From contig JAHCAM010000007.1 of the NCBI GenBank assembly GCA_019634895.1, forward strand, positions 1 through 64,000: a DNA stretch of 64,000 nt. The letters are read 5' to 3'. Shown piece after piece: positions 39,752-48,575 of the stretch. Made by a program: the position numbers and the translations under genes. The DNA comes from Steroidobacteraceae bacterium (lineage in GTDB: Bacteria > Pseudomonadota > Gammaproteobacteria > Steroidobacterales > Steroidobacteraceae). Each line of letters begins with the position of its first letter. Position 1 is the first letter of the stretch. The notes beneath the pieces were generated by a model. The model ran no database searches. It saw nothing but the letters and a program-made list of their open reading frames with translations, and was not told the DNA's origin.

Positions 39752-40606
39752 ATGACGACAGGCAGCTGCCTTTGCGGCGCGGTCCGCTACGAGGTCGCCG
39801 GCCCCTTCGACATGATGGCGCATTGCCACTGCTCCATGTGCCGCAAGCACCATGGCGCCATGTTCGCGACCTGGGTGACGGCCCCCGCCGCCGGCTTCCG
39901 CTGGATCTCGGGGCAGGACAACGTCGCGTCCTACCAGTCCTCCGAACACGGACACCGCTATTTCTGCCGGACCTGCGGCTCGGTCACGCCCACGCTGATG
40001 AAGGAGATGGGCATCGTGATCCTGCCGGCCGGCAACCTCGAGGGCGACCTCGGCATCCGCCCGCAGATGCACATGTTCGCGGACTCCCATGCGCCCTGGT
40101 ACCCGATCACCGATGCGCTGCCCCGGCATCCCGCCTATCCCCCGCAGTTCGGCGGCGGCGCGGGAGTCGAGCGCAAGTCGCCGGCGCTCAGGCTCGGCAC
40201 CACGCAGGGCAGTTGCCTCTGCGGCGCGGTCGCCTGGGAGTTCGAGGGCGCGCCGGAACGCGTGCAGAACTGCCACTGCTCGCGCTGCCGCAGGGCCAGG
40301 AGCGCCGCGCACGCCACCAACGCCTTCTACAAGGCCGAGCAGATCAGCTGGGTTCGCGGCAAGGACGATGTGCGCAGCTACTCGCTGAAGGGCACCAAGT
40401 ACTTCGGCCAGGACTTCTGCCGGCATTGCGGCAGCCCGGTGCCGCGCGTGGTCGCGGCGACGGGCCGCATCGTCGTGCCCTGCGGAAGCCTCGATACCTC
40501 CCCGAACCTGCGGCCGCTCGGACACATCTTTGCGACCAGCAAGGCCGGGTGGTTCGAGATCACCGACGGCCTGCCGCAGTGGGAGGGATACCCTGCCCGC
40601 GCCTGA
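39752..40606 (+). CDS. Tandem double-GFA domain protein
   Basis: A 284-residue protein consists of two GFA (glutathione-dependent formaldehyde-activating enzyme-like) zinc domains in tandem. Domain 1 (about 1-130) has SCLCGAVRYE, HCHCSMCRK and FCRTCGS; domain 2 (about 150-280) has SCLCGAVAWE, NCHCSRCRR and FCRHCGSP. Each set binds structural and putative catalytic zinc ions. Most family members have one domain. No formaldehyde oxidation genes are adjacent, so the substrate is open. Its 3' end overlaps the next gene's predicted start. Confidence 0.88.
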   Translation: MTTGSCLCGAVRYEVAGPFDMMAHCHCSMCRKHHGAMFATWVTAPAAGFRWISGQDNVASYQSSEHGHRYFCRTCGSVTPTLMKEMGIVILPAGNLEGDLGIRPQMHMFADSHAPWYPITDALPRHPAYPPQFGGGAGVERKSPALRLGTTQGSCLCGAVAWEFEGAPERVQNCHCSRCRRARSAAHATNAFYKAEQISWVRGKDDVRSYSLKGTKYFGQDFCRHCGSPVPRVVAATGRIVVPCGSLDTSPNLRPLGHIFATSKAGWFEITDGLPQWEGYPARA

Positions 40607-41054
40607 GACCGCGGGCTGCCGCGCCGGGGCGCTGGCGCTCATCGCCGCACTGCTGGCGGGCTGCGGTCCCTCGGGCACGCCGGAGGAGGAGATCCGAACG
40701 CTGGTGACGGAAGCCGCAGCGCTCGCGGAAGCGCGCGATGCGATGGCGCTGCGCGCCCTCATCGCCGACGACTATGCCGACGCGCGCGGCCGCACCGCCG
40801 CGGACCTGCGCAACGCCCTGCACGGCTGGCTGATCTCGCACCAGTCGATCCGGCTGATCACGCGCATCGATTCGATCGAGCCCGAGGGTACCGAACTCGC
40901 GCGCCTGCAGGTCACGGTCGGGATGCTGGGTCGCGACGCGCAGGCCGGGGCGGCCTGGGACCTCGCCGCCGACGTGCAGCGCCTGGACCTGCAGCTCGCC
41001 AGGGACGGCGGCGAATGGCGCGTCGTCCGCGCCGACTGGGGCCGCGACCGCTGA
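40593..41054 (+). CDS. Lipoprotein with NTF2-like domain, probable CTG start
   Basis: A lipoprotein of about 153 residues has signal peptide AGALALIAALLAGC with a lipobox Cys, followed by a domain resembling SnoaL/DUF4440 NTF2-like folds (LAEARDAMALRALIADDYADARGRTA, ITRIDSI). No ATG, GTG or TTG is in a good position. A CTG at 40593 follows GGGAGG seven bases upstream, overlapping the GFA gene, and gives a proper signal peptide. The only ATG (40530) would add an Arg-rich stretch from the overlapping frame. Function is unknown. Confidence 0.7.
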   Translation: MPAPETAGCRAGALALIAALLAGCGPSGTPEEEIRTLVTEAAALAEARDAMALRALIADDYADARGRTAADLRNALHGWLISHQSIRLITRIDSIEPEGTELARLQVTVGMLGRDAQAGAAWDLAADVQRLDLQLARDGGEWRVVRADWGRDR

Positions 41055-41066
41055 GGTTCCCCGCCC

Positions 41067-42604
<1,538 letters not shown>

Positions 42605-42608
<4 letters not shown>

Positions 42609-42826
42609 GGCGCCGGGGCTTCCGGATCGCCCGCGATGCTCCAGCGCTCGTAGAATGCGCGCACTGCCTCATCGCGGATCGCGGCGTGGCGCCGCGACAG
42701 CAGCAGGGATCCCGGAGGGCAGACGCGCGCGCGGATCACGCCGAGGTCCGCCGCGGCGTCGAACAGGCTGGGATACCAGCGATCCCATTCGGGCAGGATC
42801 GCCTCCACCGCGTCACGCAGGCTCAT
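42605..42826 (-). CDS. Small protein of unknown function upstream of AbgT-like transporter
   Basis: A 73-residue soluble protein has a Trp/Tyr-containing N-terminal helix (VEAILPEWDRWYPSLFDAAADLGV) and a C-terminal segment RDEAVRAFYERWSIAG. It overlaps the lipoprotein gene upstream by 14 bases and the transporter gene downstream by four (ATGA). I recognise no family. Both overlaps support expression. Confidence 0.55.
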
Positions 42827-43271
42827 CGTCGCCGCTGCCGGGCGCCGGCGCGTTCGCGCTCCAGATCTCGCGATGGATGCGCCACTTGCCGTCCGACTTC
42901 TTCCACAATTCGATGAACTTGCCGCCGCTGACGGCGCCGCCCGGCCCTTTCAGCCGGAAGCTGCCCTGACGGTACGCGTAGTCGCCGAATACGAGGGTTT
43001 CGACCGTGGCGATCTCGATCCCGGCGCTGCCCGGCGGGTTGGTCCGCGCGTGGAACTCCTGTATCGCGGCGCGGCCGCTCACGATCTCGGCATCCGGCGG
43101 CAGGACCTGGGCGTCCTCGGTATACAGCGCGGCAAGGCCCGCGGCGTCGTGCAGTTCGTAGCGTTCGACCCAGGCATCGGCAACGTCCTGCGGGAAAGCC
43201 TCCGGCACGGGCGCCGGCAGGCAGGCCGTCAATGTCAGCGCGCTCGCCGGCAGGATCATCCGCATGCGCAT
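42813..43271 (-). CDS. NTF2-like/DUF4440 lipoprotein, copy 1
   Basis: A protein of about 152 residues has a lipoprotein signal (LTAC) and an NTF2-like fold. The segments AFPQDVADAWVERYELHDAAGLAALYTEDAQVLPPDAEIVSGRAAIQEF and FIELWKKSDGKWRIHREIWSANAP are shared in outline with the protein encoded just upstream. Such folds bind small ligands or have isomerase activity; no function can be given. The start among three close ATGs (43271, 43265, 43259) is uncertain. Confidence 0.82.
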   Translation of the reverse strand: MRMRMILPASALTLTACLPAPVPEAFPQDVADAWVERYELHDAAGLAALYTEDAQVLPPDAEIVSGRAAIQEFHARTNPPGSAGIEIATVETLVFGDYAYRQGSFRLKGPGGAVSGGKFIELWKKSDGKWRIHREIWSANAPAPGSGDDEPA

Positions 43272-43284
43272 CGATGTCGGTCCT

Positions 43285-43755
43285 TCAGCCCGGTGCGGAC
43301 GCCGGCAGTTCCGCCGGCGGTGGCGCATTCGGGCTCCACATGTGCCGGTAGAGCAGCCAGGCGCCCCCGGACTTCACCCACAGCTCGATGAACTTGCCGA
43401 TGCGCGGCTCGCCCTCCTCCGGAATGATCGCGCTGTAGGTCCCTTCCCGGAACCAGTAGTCGCCGAGCCTGCGGGTCTCCACCTCCGAGACTGCGATGCG
43501 AACCTGGCCCGGGTCATAGGATTTCCAGAACTCCTCGATCGCCGCGTGGCCACTGACGATCGGCTCGTCGGGCGGCAGAACCTCGGCGTCGTCGCTGTAC
43601 ATCAACGCCAGTCCGGTGGTGTCGCCGCTGTTGAAAGCGGCCAGCCAGCCATCGGCGGCGGCCTGTGGAAACGCCTCCGGCGTCCCGGCGCGCTCGCAGC
43701 CGGCGGCCGCAAGCGCCACCAGAATGGCCCATGAGGCGAGATGAGTGCGGTTCAT
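43285..43755 (-). CDS. NTF2-like/DUF4440 lipoprotein, copy 2
   Basis: A 156-residue lipoprotein with signal peptide ILVALAAAGC has a domain closely parallel to its neighbour: TPEAFPQAAADGWLAAFNSGDTTGLALMYSDDAEVLPPDEPIVSGHAAIEEF and FIELWVKSGGAWLLYRHMWSPNAPPP. The gap of 13 bases and similar sequence point to a tandem duplication. Ligand and role are unknown. Confidence 0.85.
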   Translation of the reverse strand: MNRTHLASWAILVALAAAGCERAGTPEAFPQAAADGWLAAFNSGDTTGLALMYSDDAEVLPPDEPIVSGHAAIEEFWKSYDPGQVRIAVSEVETRRLGDYWFREGTYSAIIPEEGEPRIGKFIELWVKSGGAWLLYRHMWSPNAPPPAELPASAPG

Positions 43756-43834
43756 GTCGCGTCCTCCTCTCCGGTCGGCCTGCCCAGATCATACTCGCGT
43801 GCGGCCGCGCGGGATCGGTTTCAGCCGGTCCGCG

Positions 43835-44959
43835 TCAGTAGCCGCGCTGTACGTCCACCTCGGACAGCAGCTTCCCGCCCGCCGCGTAGCGCCGCAGGTT
43901 CTCGCGCGCCAGGATCCAGCGCGGCCCGGCGCCGGTGTCGATCCGGGCCGACACGTGCGGCGTGATCAGCACGTTCGGCGCGCGCCAGAGCGGATGGTCC
44001 GCCGGCAGCGGCTCCGGGTCCGTCACGTCCAGGCCCGCGCCGCCGATGCGCCCGTCCTCGAGCGCCGCGACCAGGTCCATGGTGACGACGCTGGCGCCGC
44101 GGCCGACGTTGATGAACAGCGCGCCGTGCCTCGCGGCGTCGAAGAAACCGCGGTCGAAGAGGCCGCGCGTGTCCGCCGTCAGCGGCAGCGTATTGACGAT
44201 GACGTCGGCGCGGGCGGCGAACGCGTGCAGTTCCGGCGTGAGGCCGACCTCGGCGACGAATGGCGGGCCGTGGCGCCCGGAATTGCGGATCGCGATGACC
44301 TTCATGCCGAGCGCGTGCGCGCGCCGCGCGACTTCGGTGCCGATCCCGCCGAGGCCGACGACCAGCAGGGTACGGTCCTCGACCGACCACATGCGCGAGG
44401 ACGGCACGGCGTCTTCCCGCCATTCGCCCCCCGCCTGCAGCGGCACGTAGGACGCGAAGCCGCGCGTGAGCCCGAGCATGAAGGCGATCACGTGCTCGGC
44501 CATCACCGGCCCGGCGACCTTCTGCATGTTCGTCAGCGCGATGCCGCGCTCCGCGAAGCCCGGAATGCCGACGCAGCGCTCGACGCCCGCGGACAGCACC
44601 TGGATCCAGCGGATGCGGCTGCCCGCGGCCAGCACCGCCGGCGTGCAGAAACCGATGACCGCGTCCGCATCCGCCGCCAGCGCCGCCGCCTCCGCGGCAT
44701 CCGCCGCCGGCAGCAGCGTCACCCCGGGCACGGCTTCCTGCATCCAGGCGAGACGGGCGGGGTCGGCCGCGGGTATCACGACCCGGCGTGGCGCGGCCCA
44801 GCCCGGGCGCTCCGAGACGGCGGTCGCGGATTCCGTCAGTTCCAGTTCCGCGATCAGCCGCGACAGCTCGGCCCGATCGTCGGCGGCAGCCGTCCGGAAC
44901 GCTGCCGTCACGACAAGGAGCACGAGGATTGCGGGCATGCGCCAGGTTTCAGGGTTCAT
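43835..44959 (-). CDS. D-2-hydroxyacid dehydrogenase with N-terminal signal-like segment
   Basis: A 374-residue NAD-dependent dehydrogenase of the 2-hydroxyacid family has the Rossmann motif VVGLGGIGTEVARRAHALGMKVIAI, the catalytic Arg region INVGRGASV, Glu in DVTDPEPLP and His in NVLITPHVSA. A hydrophobic stretch at 9-25 (PAILVLLVVTAAFRTAAADD) looks like a signal peptide, which is unusual because NAD enzymes work in the cytoplasm. The ATG at 44959 was chosen; a longer reading upstream overlaps the opposite-strand gene. Substrate unknown. Confidence 0.88.
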   Translation of the reverse strand: MNPETWRMPAILVLLVVTAAFRTAAADDRAELSRLIAELELTESATAVSERPGWAAPRRVVIPAADPARLAWMQEAVPGVTLLPAADAAEAAALAADADAVIGFCTPAVLAAGSRIRWIQVLSAGVERCVGIPGFAERGIALTNMQKVAGPVMAEHVIAFMLGLTRGFASYVPLQAGGEWREDAVPSSRMWSVEDRTLLVVGLGGIGTEVARRAHALGMKVIAIRNSGRHGPPFVAEVGLTPELHAFAARADVIVNTLPLTADTRGLFDRGFFDAARHGALFINVGRGASVVTMDLVAALEDGRIGGAGLDVTDPEPLPADHPLWRAPNVLITPHVSARIDTGAGPRWILARENLRRYAAGGKLLSEVDVQRGY

Positions 44960-45097
44960 GTACGAACGATACCGCAGTCCTGCGGCCGCGTGGCCCCCGG
45001 GGACCGATGAGTGGGAATGCCGCCTTGCCGCAGTCGTAGGTACATTCCCGGATTGCCGGCTGCGCCCGGACTGATTCAATGCCTCTCAGGTGCCGGA

Positions 45098-45412
45098 ATG
45101 ACGGTGTTCACTTCATTGACGACGGCTTCGCGCGTGCTGACGACGGTGGTCGTCACGGCAGTCTTCATGCTGGGCGCGGCATCCGTAGCGACGCACCCCG
45201 GCGACGATTGCAGCGACGAGTTCTGCACCACGCTCCAGTGCGATATGGCAACCGGCAGCGGCTGCGCGAGCTTGTGCGCGCAGGCGGCGGCGACGCTTGC
45301 CGTCGCCAATCCGGTGCCGTCATCGGGAGCGATTCTCGCGATTGCCGGCCCCGATTCCGGTCCGGGGCTGCGGGTGCCCGACAGGCCATTCCGACCTCCT
45401 GCCCTCTCCTGA
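45098..45412 (+). CDS. CopL-like Cys-rich small exported protein
   Basis: A 104-residue protein begins with a hydrophobic segment (VLTTVVVTAVFMLGAASVA) and has a Cys-rich middle (CSDEFCTTLQC, GCASLCAQ) and the C-terminal motif RPFRPPALS. The end motif and layout recall the CopL-family proteins at 51450 and 57323, although the Cys pattern differs. It is followed by a hairpin (45427-45454). The ATG is uncertain; several alternatives in-frame lie upstream. Confidence 0.55.
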   Translation: MTVFTSLTTASRVLTTVVVTAVFMLGAASVATHPGDDCSDEFCTTLQCDMATGSGCASLCAQAAATLAVANPVPSSGAILAIAGPDSGPGLRVPDRPFRPPALS

Positions 45413-45426
45413 TTGCAGCATGCATC

Positions 45427-45454
45427 CGGGCTGCCGGCGGTCGCCGGCAGCCCG
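45427..45454. terminator. Strong hairpin between small exported genes
   Basis: A perfect 12-base-pair stem (CGGGCTGCCGGC and its complement) with a four-base loop lies 15 bases after the first small gene and 30 bases before the next start. There is no T run, so it is better called a stabilising or processing hairpin than an intrinsic terminator. Confidence 0.45.
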
Positions 45455-45483
45455 CGCAACTCAGGCTATGACAGGAGAGAATC

Positions 45484-45834
45484 ATGAACACACTCAGTCG
45501 CATGCTGGCCGGTGGAATCGCCGCGCTGGCGATGATCGGCGCGGCATCCGCCACGCCGTCTGATCCCGTCACCCAGGCGCAGATCGAAGCGGCCAGGACG
45601 CCGGAGCAGCACGAGGCGATCGCCCGCGCTTACGACGAGGAGGCCGCAGCCATGGAGAAGCGCGCGGAAACCCACGCGAAAATGGCGCAGACCTACCGCT
45701 ACGCCTATGGCAAGGGCGGGCGCGCATCCATGGCGAGCCATTGCGGGCGTCTCGAGAAGGACTTCCGCAATGCGGCGGCCGCATACCGCGAGCTGGCGAA
45801 GGAGCATCGCCAGATGGCGGCACAGGCGAAGTGA
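45484..45834 (+). CDS. Small exported alpha-helical protein
   Basis: A 116-residue protein has a signal peptide (IAALAMIGAASA) and a predominantly helical, Ala/Glu/Lys-rich mature part: EQHEAIARAYDEEAAAMEKRAETHAKMAQTY and FRNAAAAYRELAKEHRQMAAQAK. One Cys-His pair occurs in ASHCGRLEKDF. I do not recognise a family. The ATG follows AGGAGAG. Its placement between a CopL-like gene and the copper ATPase suggests a metal-stress role. Confidence 0.65.
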   Translation: MNTLSRMLAGGIAALAMIGAASATPSDPVTQAQIEAARTPEQHEAIARAYDEEAAAMEKRAETHAKMAQTYRYAYGKGGRASMASHCGRLEKDFRNAAAAYRELAKEHRQMAAQAK

Positions 45835-45840
45835 CGGCCT

Positions 45841-45874
45841 GCGGGCCGCCGGCGATCGCCGGCGGCCCGCCTTT
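45841..45874. terminator. Bidirectional intrinsic terminator
   Basis: A perfect palindrome with a 13-base stem (GCGGGCCGCCGGC) and four-base loop is followed by CTTTT, six bases after the stop of the small exported gene and ahead of the opposite-strand copper ATPase stop. It fits termination from the left; from the right the T run is absent. Confidence 0.75.
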
Positions 45875-45879
45875 TCCGT

Positions 45880-48063
45880 TCAGCTGCGCCGCAGCCTGAG
45901 TGCGTTGCCGACCACCGACACCGACGACAGGCTCATCGCGAGCGCCGCAATCATCGGCGACAGCAGCAGCCCCGTGAACGGCCACAGCAGGCCGGCCGCG
46001 ATCGGCACGCCGAGCGCGTTGTAGACCAGCGCAAAGCCCAGGTTCTCGCGCATGTTGCGCACGGTGACCGTTGACAGCTCGCGCGCACGCGCGATGCCGC
46101 GCAGGTCGCCCTTGACGAGCGTCACCTTGGCGCTCGAGATCGCGACATCGGTGCCCGTCCCCATGGCGATGCCGACGTCGGCGGCGGCCAGGGCCGGCGC
46201 GTCGTTGATGCCGTCGCCGGCCATCGCGACGCTGCGTCCCTCCGCCTGCAGGCGCGCGATCAGCGCTGCCTTGTCCGCCGGCCGTGCTTCTCCATGCACC
46301 TCATCGATCCCGGTTGCCTTGGCGACCGTCCGCGCGGTCGCGGCCGCGTCGCCGCTCATCATGATGATGCGAAGACCTGAACCGCGCAGGATCGAGAGCG
46401 CCTCCGGCGTCGTGGCCTTGACCGGGTCGGCGACTGCAACCAGTCCCGCCAGCGCGCCGTCGGCCGCGAGGAACATGACGCTCGCGCCTTCGCCGCGCAG
46501 CCGCTCCGCTGCGTCGCCTGCGGCGTCGATGCCGATGCCCAGATCGCGCATCAGCGCCGCGCTGCCGAGCGCGAGGGCCTTCCCGTCCACGCGGCCGCGC
46601 ACACCGAGACCAGTCCCGGATTCAAAGGATTCCGCCTTCGAGAGCGCGAGCCCGCGCTTTCGCGCTTCGGCGACGATCGCCTGCGCCAGCGGATGCTCGC
46701 TGCCGGCATCGAGGCTCGCCGCCAGGCGCAGCAGCTCCGATTCGGTGACGCCGGCCACCGGCAGCGCCGCGCGGAATGCGGGCCTGCCCTCGGTCAGTGT
46801 CCCCGTCTTGTCCACGATCAGGGTATCCACCGCGCGCAGCTTCTCGATCGCTTCGGCGTCCCGGAACAGGATGCCGGAGAGCGCCGCCCGCCCGGTTGCG
46901 ACCATCACCGACATCGGGGTGGCGAGGCCCAGCGCACAGGGACAGGCGATGATGAGCACCGAGACGGAGTTCAGCACGGCATAGGTCCAGGACGGGTCCG
47001 GCCCGAGCAGCCCCCACACCAGGAACGTCGCGACCGCGATCGCGAGCACCGCCAGCACGAACCAGTACGACACGCGGTCCGCGAGCCGCTGCATCGGCGC
47101 GCGCGAGCGCTGCGCCTGGGCCACGAGCTGCACGATCTGCGCCAGCATGGTCTCGCTGCCGACGCGTTCCGCGCGAATGACCAGGCTGCCGTTCGCATTC
47201 TGCGTGCCGCCGATGACGCGGTCGCCCGCCTTCTTGTCGACCGGCAGCGATTCGCCGGTCAGCAGCGATTCATCCAGGCTCGACTGTCCTTCGAGCACGG
47301 CGCCGTCGACCGGCACCTTGTCGCCGGGGCGCACGCGCAGGCGGTCGCCGACGTGCACATGATCGAGCGGGATCTCCTCGTCGCTGCCGTCCTCCCGCAG
47401 CCGGCGCGCGGTCGGCGGCGCGAGGCGCAGCAGCGCCTTGATGGCGTCGGAGGTCGAGGAGCGCGCCTTCAGTTCCAGGATCTGGCCGAGCAGCGTCAAC
47501 GAGACGATCACGGCGCCGGCCTCGAAGTAGACGCCGACACGGCCGTGCTCGCGGAACGACTCCGGGAACCAGCCGGGCGCGACGGTCGCCGCGACGCTGT
47601 AGAGGAAAGCGGCGCCGACGCCGGTGCCGATCAATGTCCACATGTTCGGGTTGCGCGTGGCGATGGACTGCGCCCAGCGGAGGTAGAACGGCCAGGCGGC
47701 CCAGGTCAGCACCGGAACGGACAGCATGAGCTCGAGCCAGCTGCGCTGATCCGCGGCGAGGAAGCCCAGGCGATGGCCGATGGTTGCCAGCGCCAGAACC
47801 GCGACCGTCAGCGGCAGGGTCCACCAGAAGCGGCGGGAAAAATCTCGCAACTCCGGGAATTCGTCGTCATCCAGCGTCGGCATGAGCGGTTCGAGCGCCA
47901 TGCCGCAGATCGGGCAGTGTCCGGGAGCGTCGCGCACGATCTCCGGGTGCATGGGGCAGGTGTAGCGCGTGCCCGGGACAGCGGCAGCCGCCGCAGGCTT
48001 CTGCGCCGCAGGCTGCGCGTGATGGTGATGGTGGTGGTGGTGATGCGCGTGCGGATCGTTCAT
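45880..48063 (-). CDS. copA: Copper-exporting P1B-type ATPase
   Basis: A 727-residue inner-membrane pump has a His-rich start with nine consecutive His, then a small Cys metal-binding motif ([20 protein letters not shown]) instead of classical HMA domains. Membrane helices carry CPC ([15 protein letters not shown]), the phosphorylation motif is [13 protein letters not shown] and [20 protein letters not shown] follow, and the last helices carry [17 protein letters not shown] and MxxSS support Cu(I) specificity. It is translated after the CueR-like regulator through an ATGA overlap. Confidence 0.94.
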   Translation of the reverse strand: MNDPHAHHHHHHHHHAQPAAQKPAAAAAVPGTRYTCPMHPEIVRDAPGHCPICGMALEPLMPTLDDDEFPELRDFSRRFWWTLPLTVAVLALATIGHRLGFLAADQRSWLELMLSVPVLTWAAWPFYLRWAQSIATRNPNMWTLIGTGVGAAFLYSVAATVAPGWFPESFREHGRVGVYFEAGAVIVSLTLLGQILELKARSSTSDAIKALLRLAPPTARRLREDGSDEEIPLDHVHVGDRLRVRPGDKVPVDGAVLEGQSSLDESLLTGESLPVDKKAGDRVIGGTQNANGSLVIRAERVGSETMLAQIVQLVAQAQRSRAPMQRLADRVSYWFVLAVLAIAVATFLVWGLLGPDPSWTYAVLNSVSVLIIACPCALGLATPMSVMVATGRAALSGILFRDAEAIEKLRAVDTLIVDKTGTLTEGRPAFRAALPVAGVTESELLRLAASLDAGSEHPLAQAIVAEARKRGLALSKAESFESGTGLGVRGRVDGKALALGSAALMRDLGIGIDAAGDAAERLRGEGASVMFLAADGALAGLVAVADPVKATTPEALSILRGSGLRIIMMSGDAAATARTVAKATGIDEVHGEARPADKAALIARLQAEGRSVAMAGDGINDAPALAAADVGIAMGTGTDVAISSAKVTLVKGDLRGIARARELSTVTVRNMRENLGFALVYNALGVPIAAGLLWPFTGLLLSPMIAALAMSLSSVSVVGNALRLRRS

Positions 48064-48464
48064 GGTTTCGCGTCCTCGCTGAGCGCGTTCAGGATGGGGC
48101 AGGCCTCGGCGCGGCCGTGGCCGGGGCAGGCGGCGATGAGCTGGCGCAGGCTGTCGCGTACGCGGTTCAGCTCCTCGATGCGACGCTCGATGTCGGTCAG
48201 GCGCGCACTGGCCGACTTGCGGATACTCTGGACGTTGCGCCCGGCGCTCAGGGCCAGCAGTTCGTCGATTTCGTCGAGCGTGAAACCGAGCGCCTTGCCG
48301 CGCCGGATGAAGCGCAGTCGCTTCTGTTCGGCCTCACCGTAGCGCCGGTAACCGGAAGCGAGCCGCGTCGCCGGCTGCAGCAGCCCGATACGCTCATAGT
48401 GGCGGACCGTATCGATCGGTACGCCCACTTCCTTCGCAAGTTGTCCGATGCCGATGGTCTTCAT
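48060..48464 (-). CDS. cueR: CueR-like MerR-family copper-responsive regulator
   Basis: A 134-residue regulator has an N-terminal winged helix-turn-helix ([60 protein letters not shown]), a coiled coil and a C-terminal metal loop with [12 protein letters not shown]. The two Cys spaced eight apart match the Cu(I) site of CueR. The ATG at 48464 was preferred to one 18 codons upstream. It is co-transcribed with copA from a promoter that it should itself remodel. Confidence 0.88.
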   Translation of the reverse strand: MKTIGIGQLAKEVGVPIDTVRHYERIGLLQPATRLASGYRRYGEAEQKRLRFIRRGKALGFTLDEIDELLALSAGRNVQSIRKSASARLTDIERRIEELNRVRDSLRQLIAACPGHGRAEACPILNALSEDAKP

Positions 48465-48486
48465 GCCCCCTCCGGTACGAGGGCAC

Positions 48487-48518
48487 AGTCTAAACTCTGG
48501 ACCATAGTCCAGAGTCAA
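48487..48518 (-). promoter_or_regulatory. MerR-type promoter and CueR operator
   Basis: On the minus strand TTGACT (-35) and TTAGAC (-10) are separated by a 19-base spacer, longer than the usual 17 and typical of MerR-family promoters. The spacer holds the dyad CTCTGGAC-N4-GTCCAGAG. It reads toward cueR-copA with a leader of about 20 bases. Confidence 0.88.
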
Positions 48519-48575
48519 TCCGGCCGGAACCGCGGGCCGCGACCCACTCGCGGCTCGCGGGACCGGTGAAATCCC

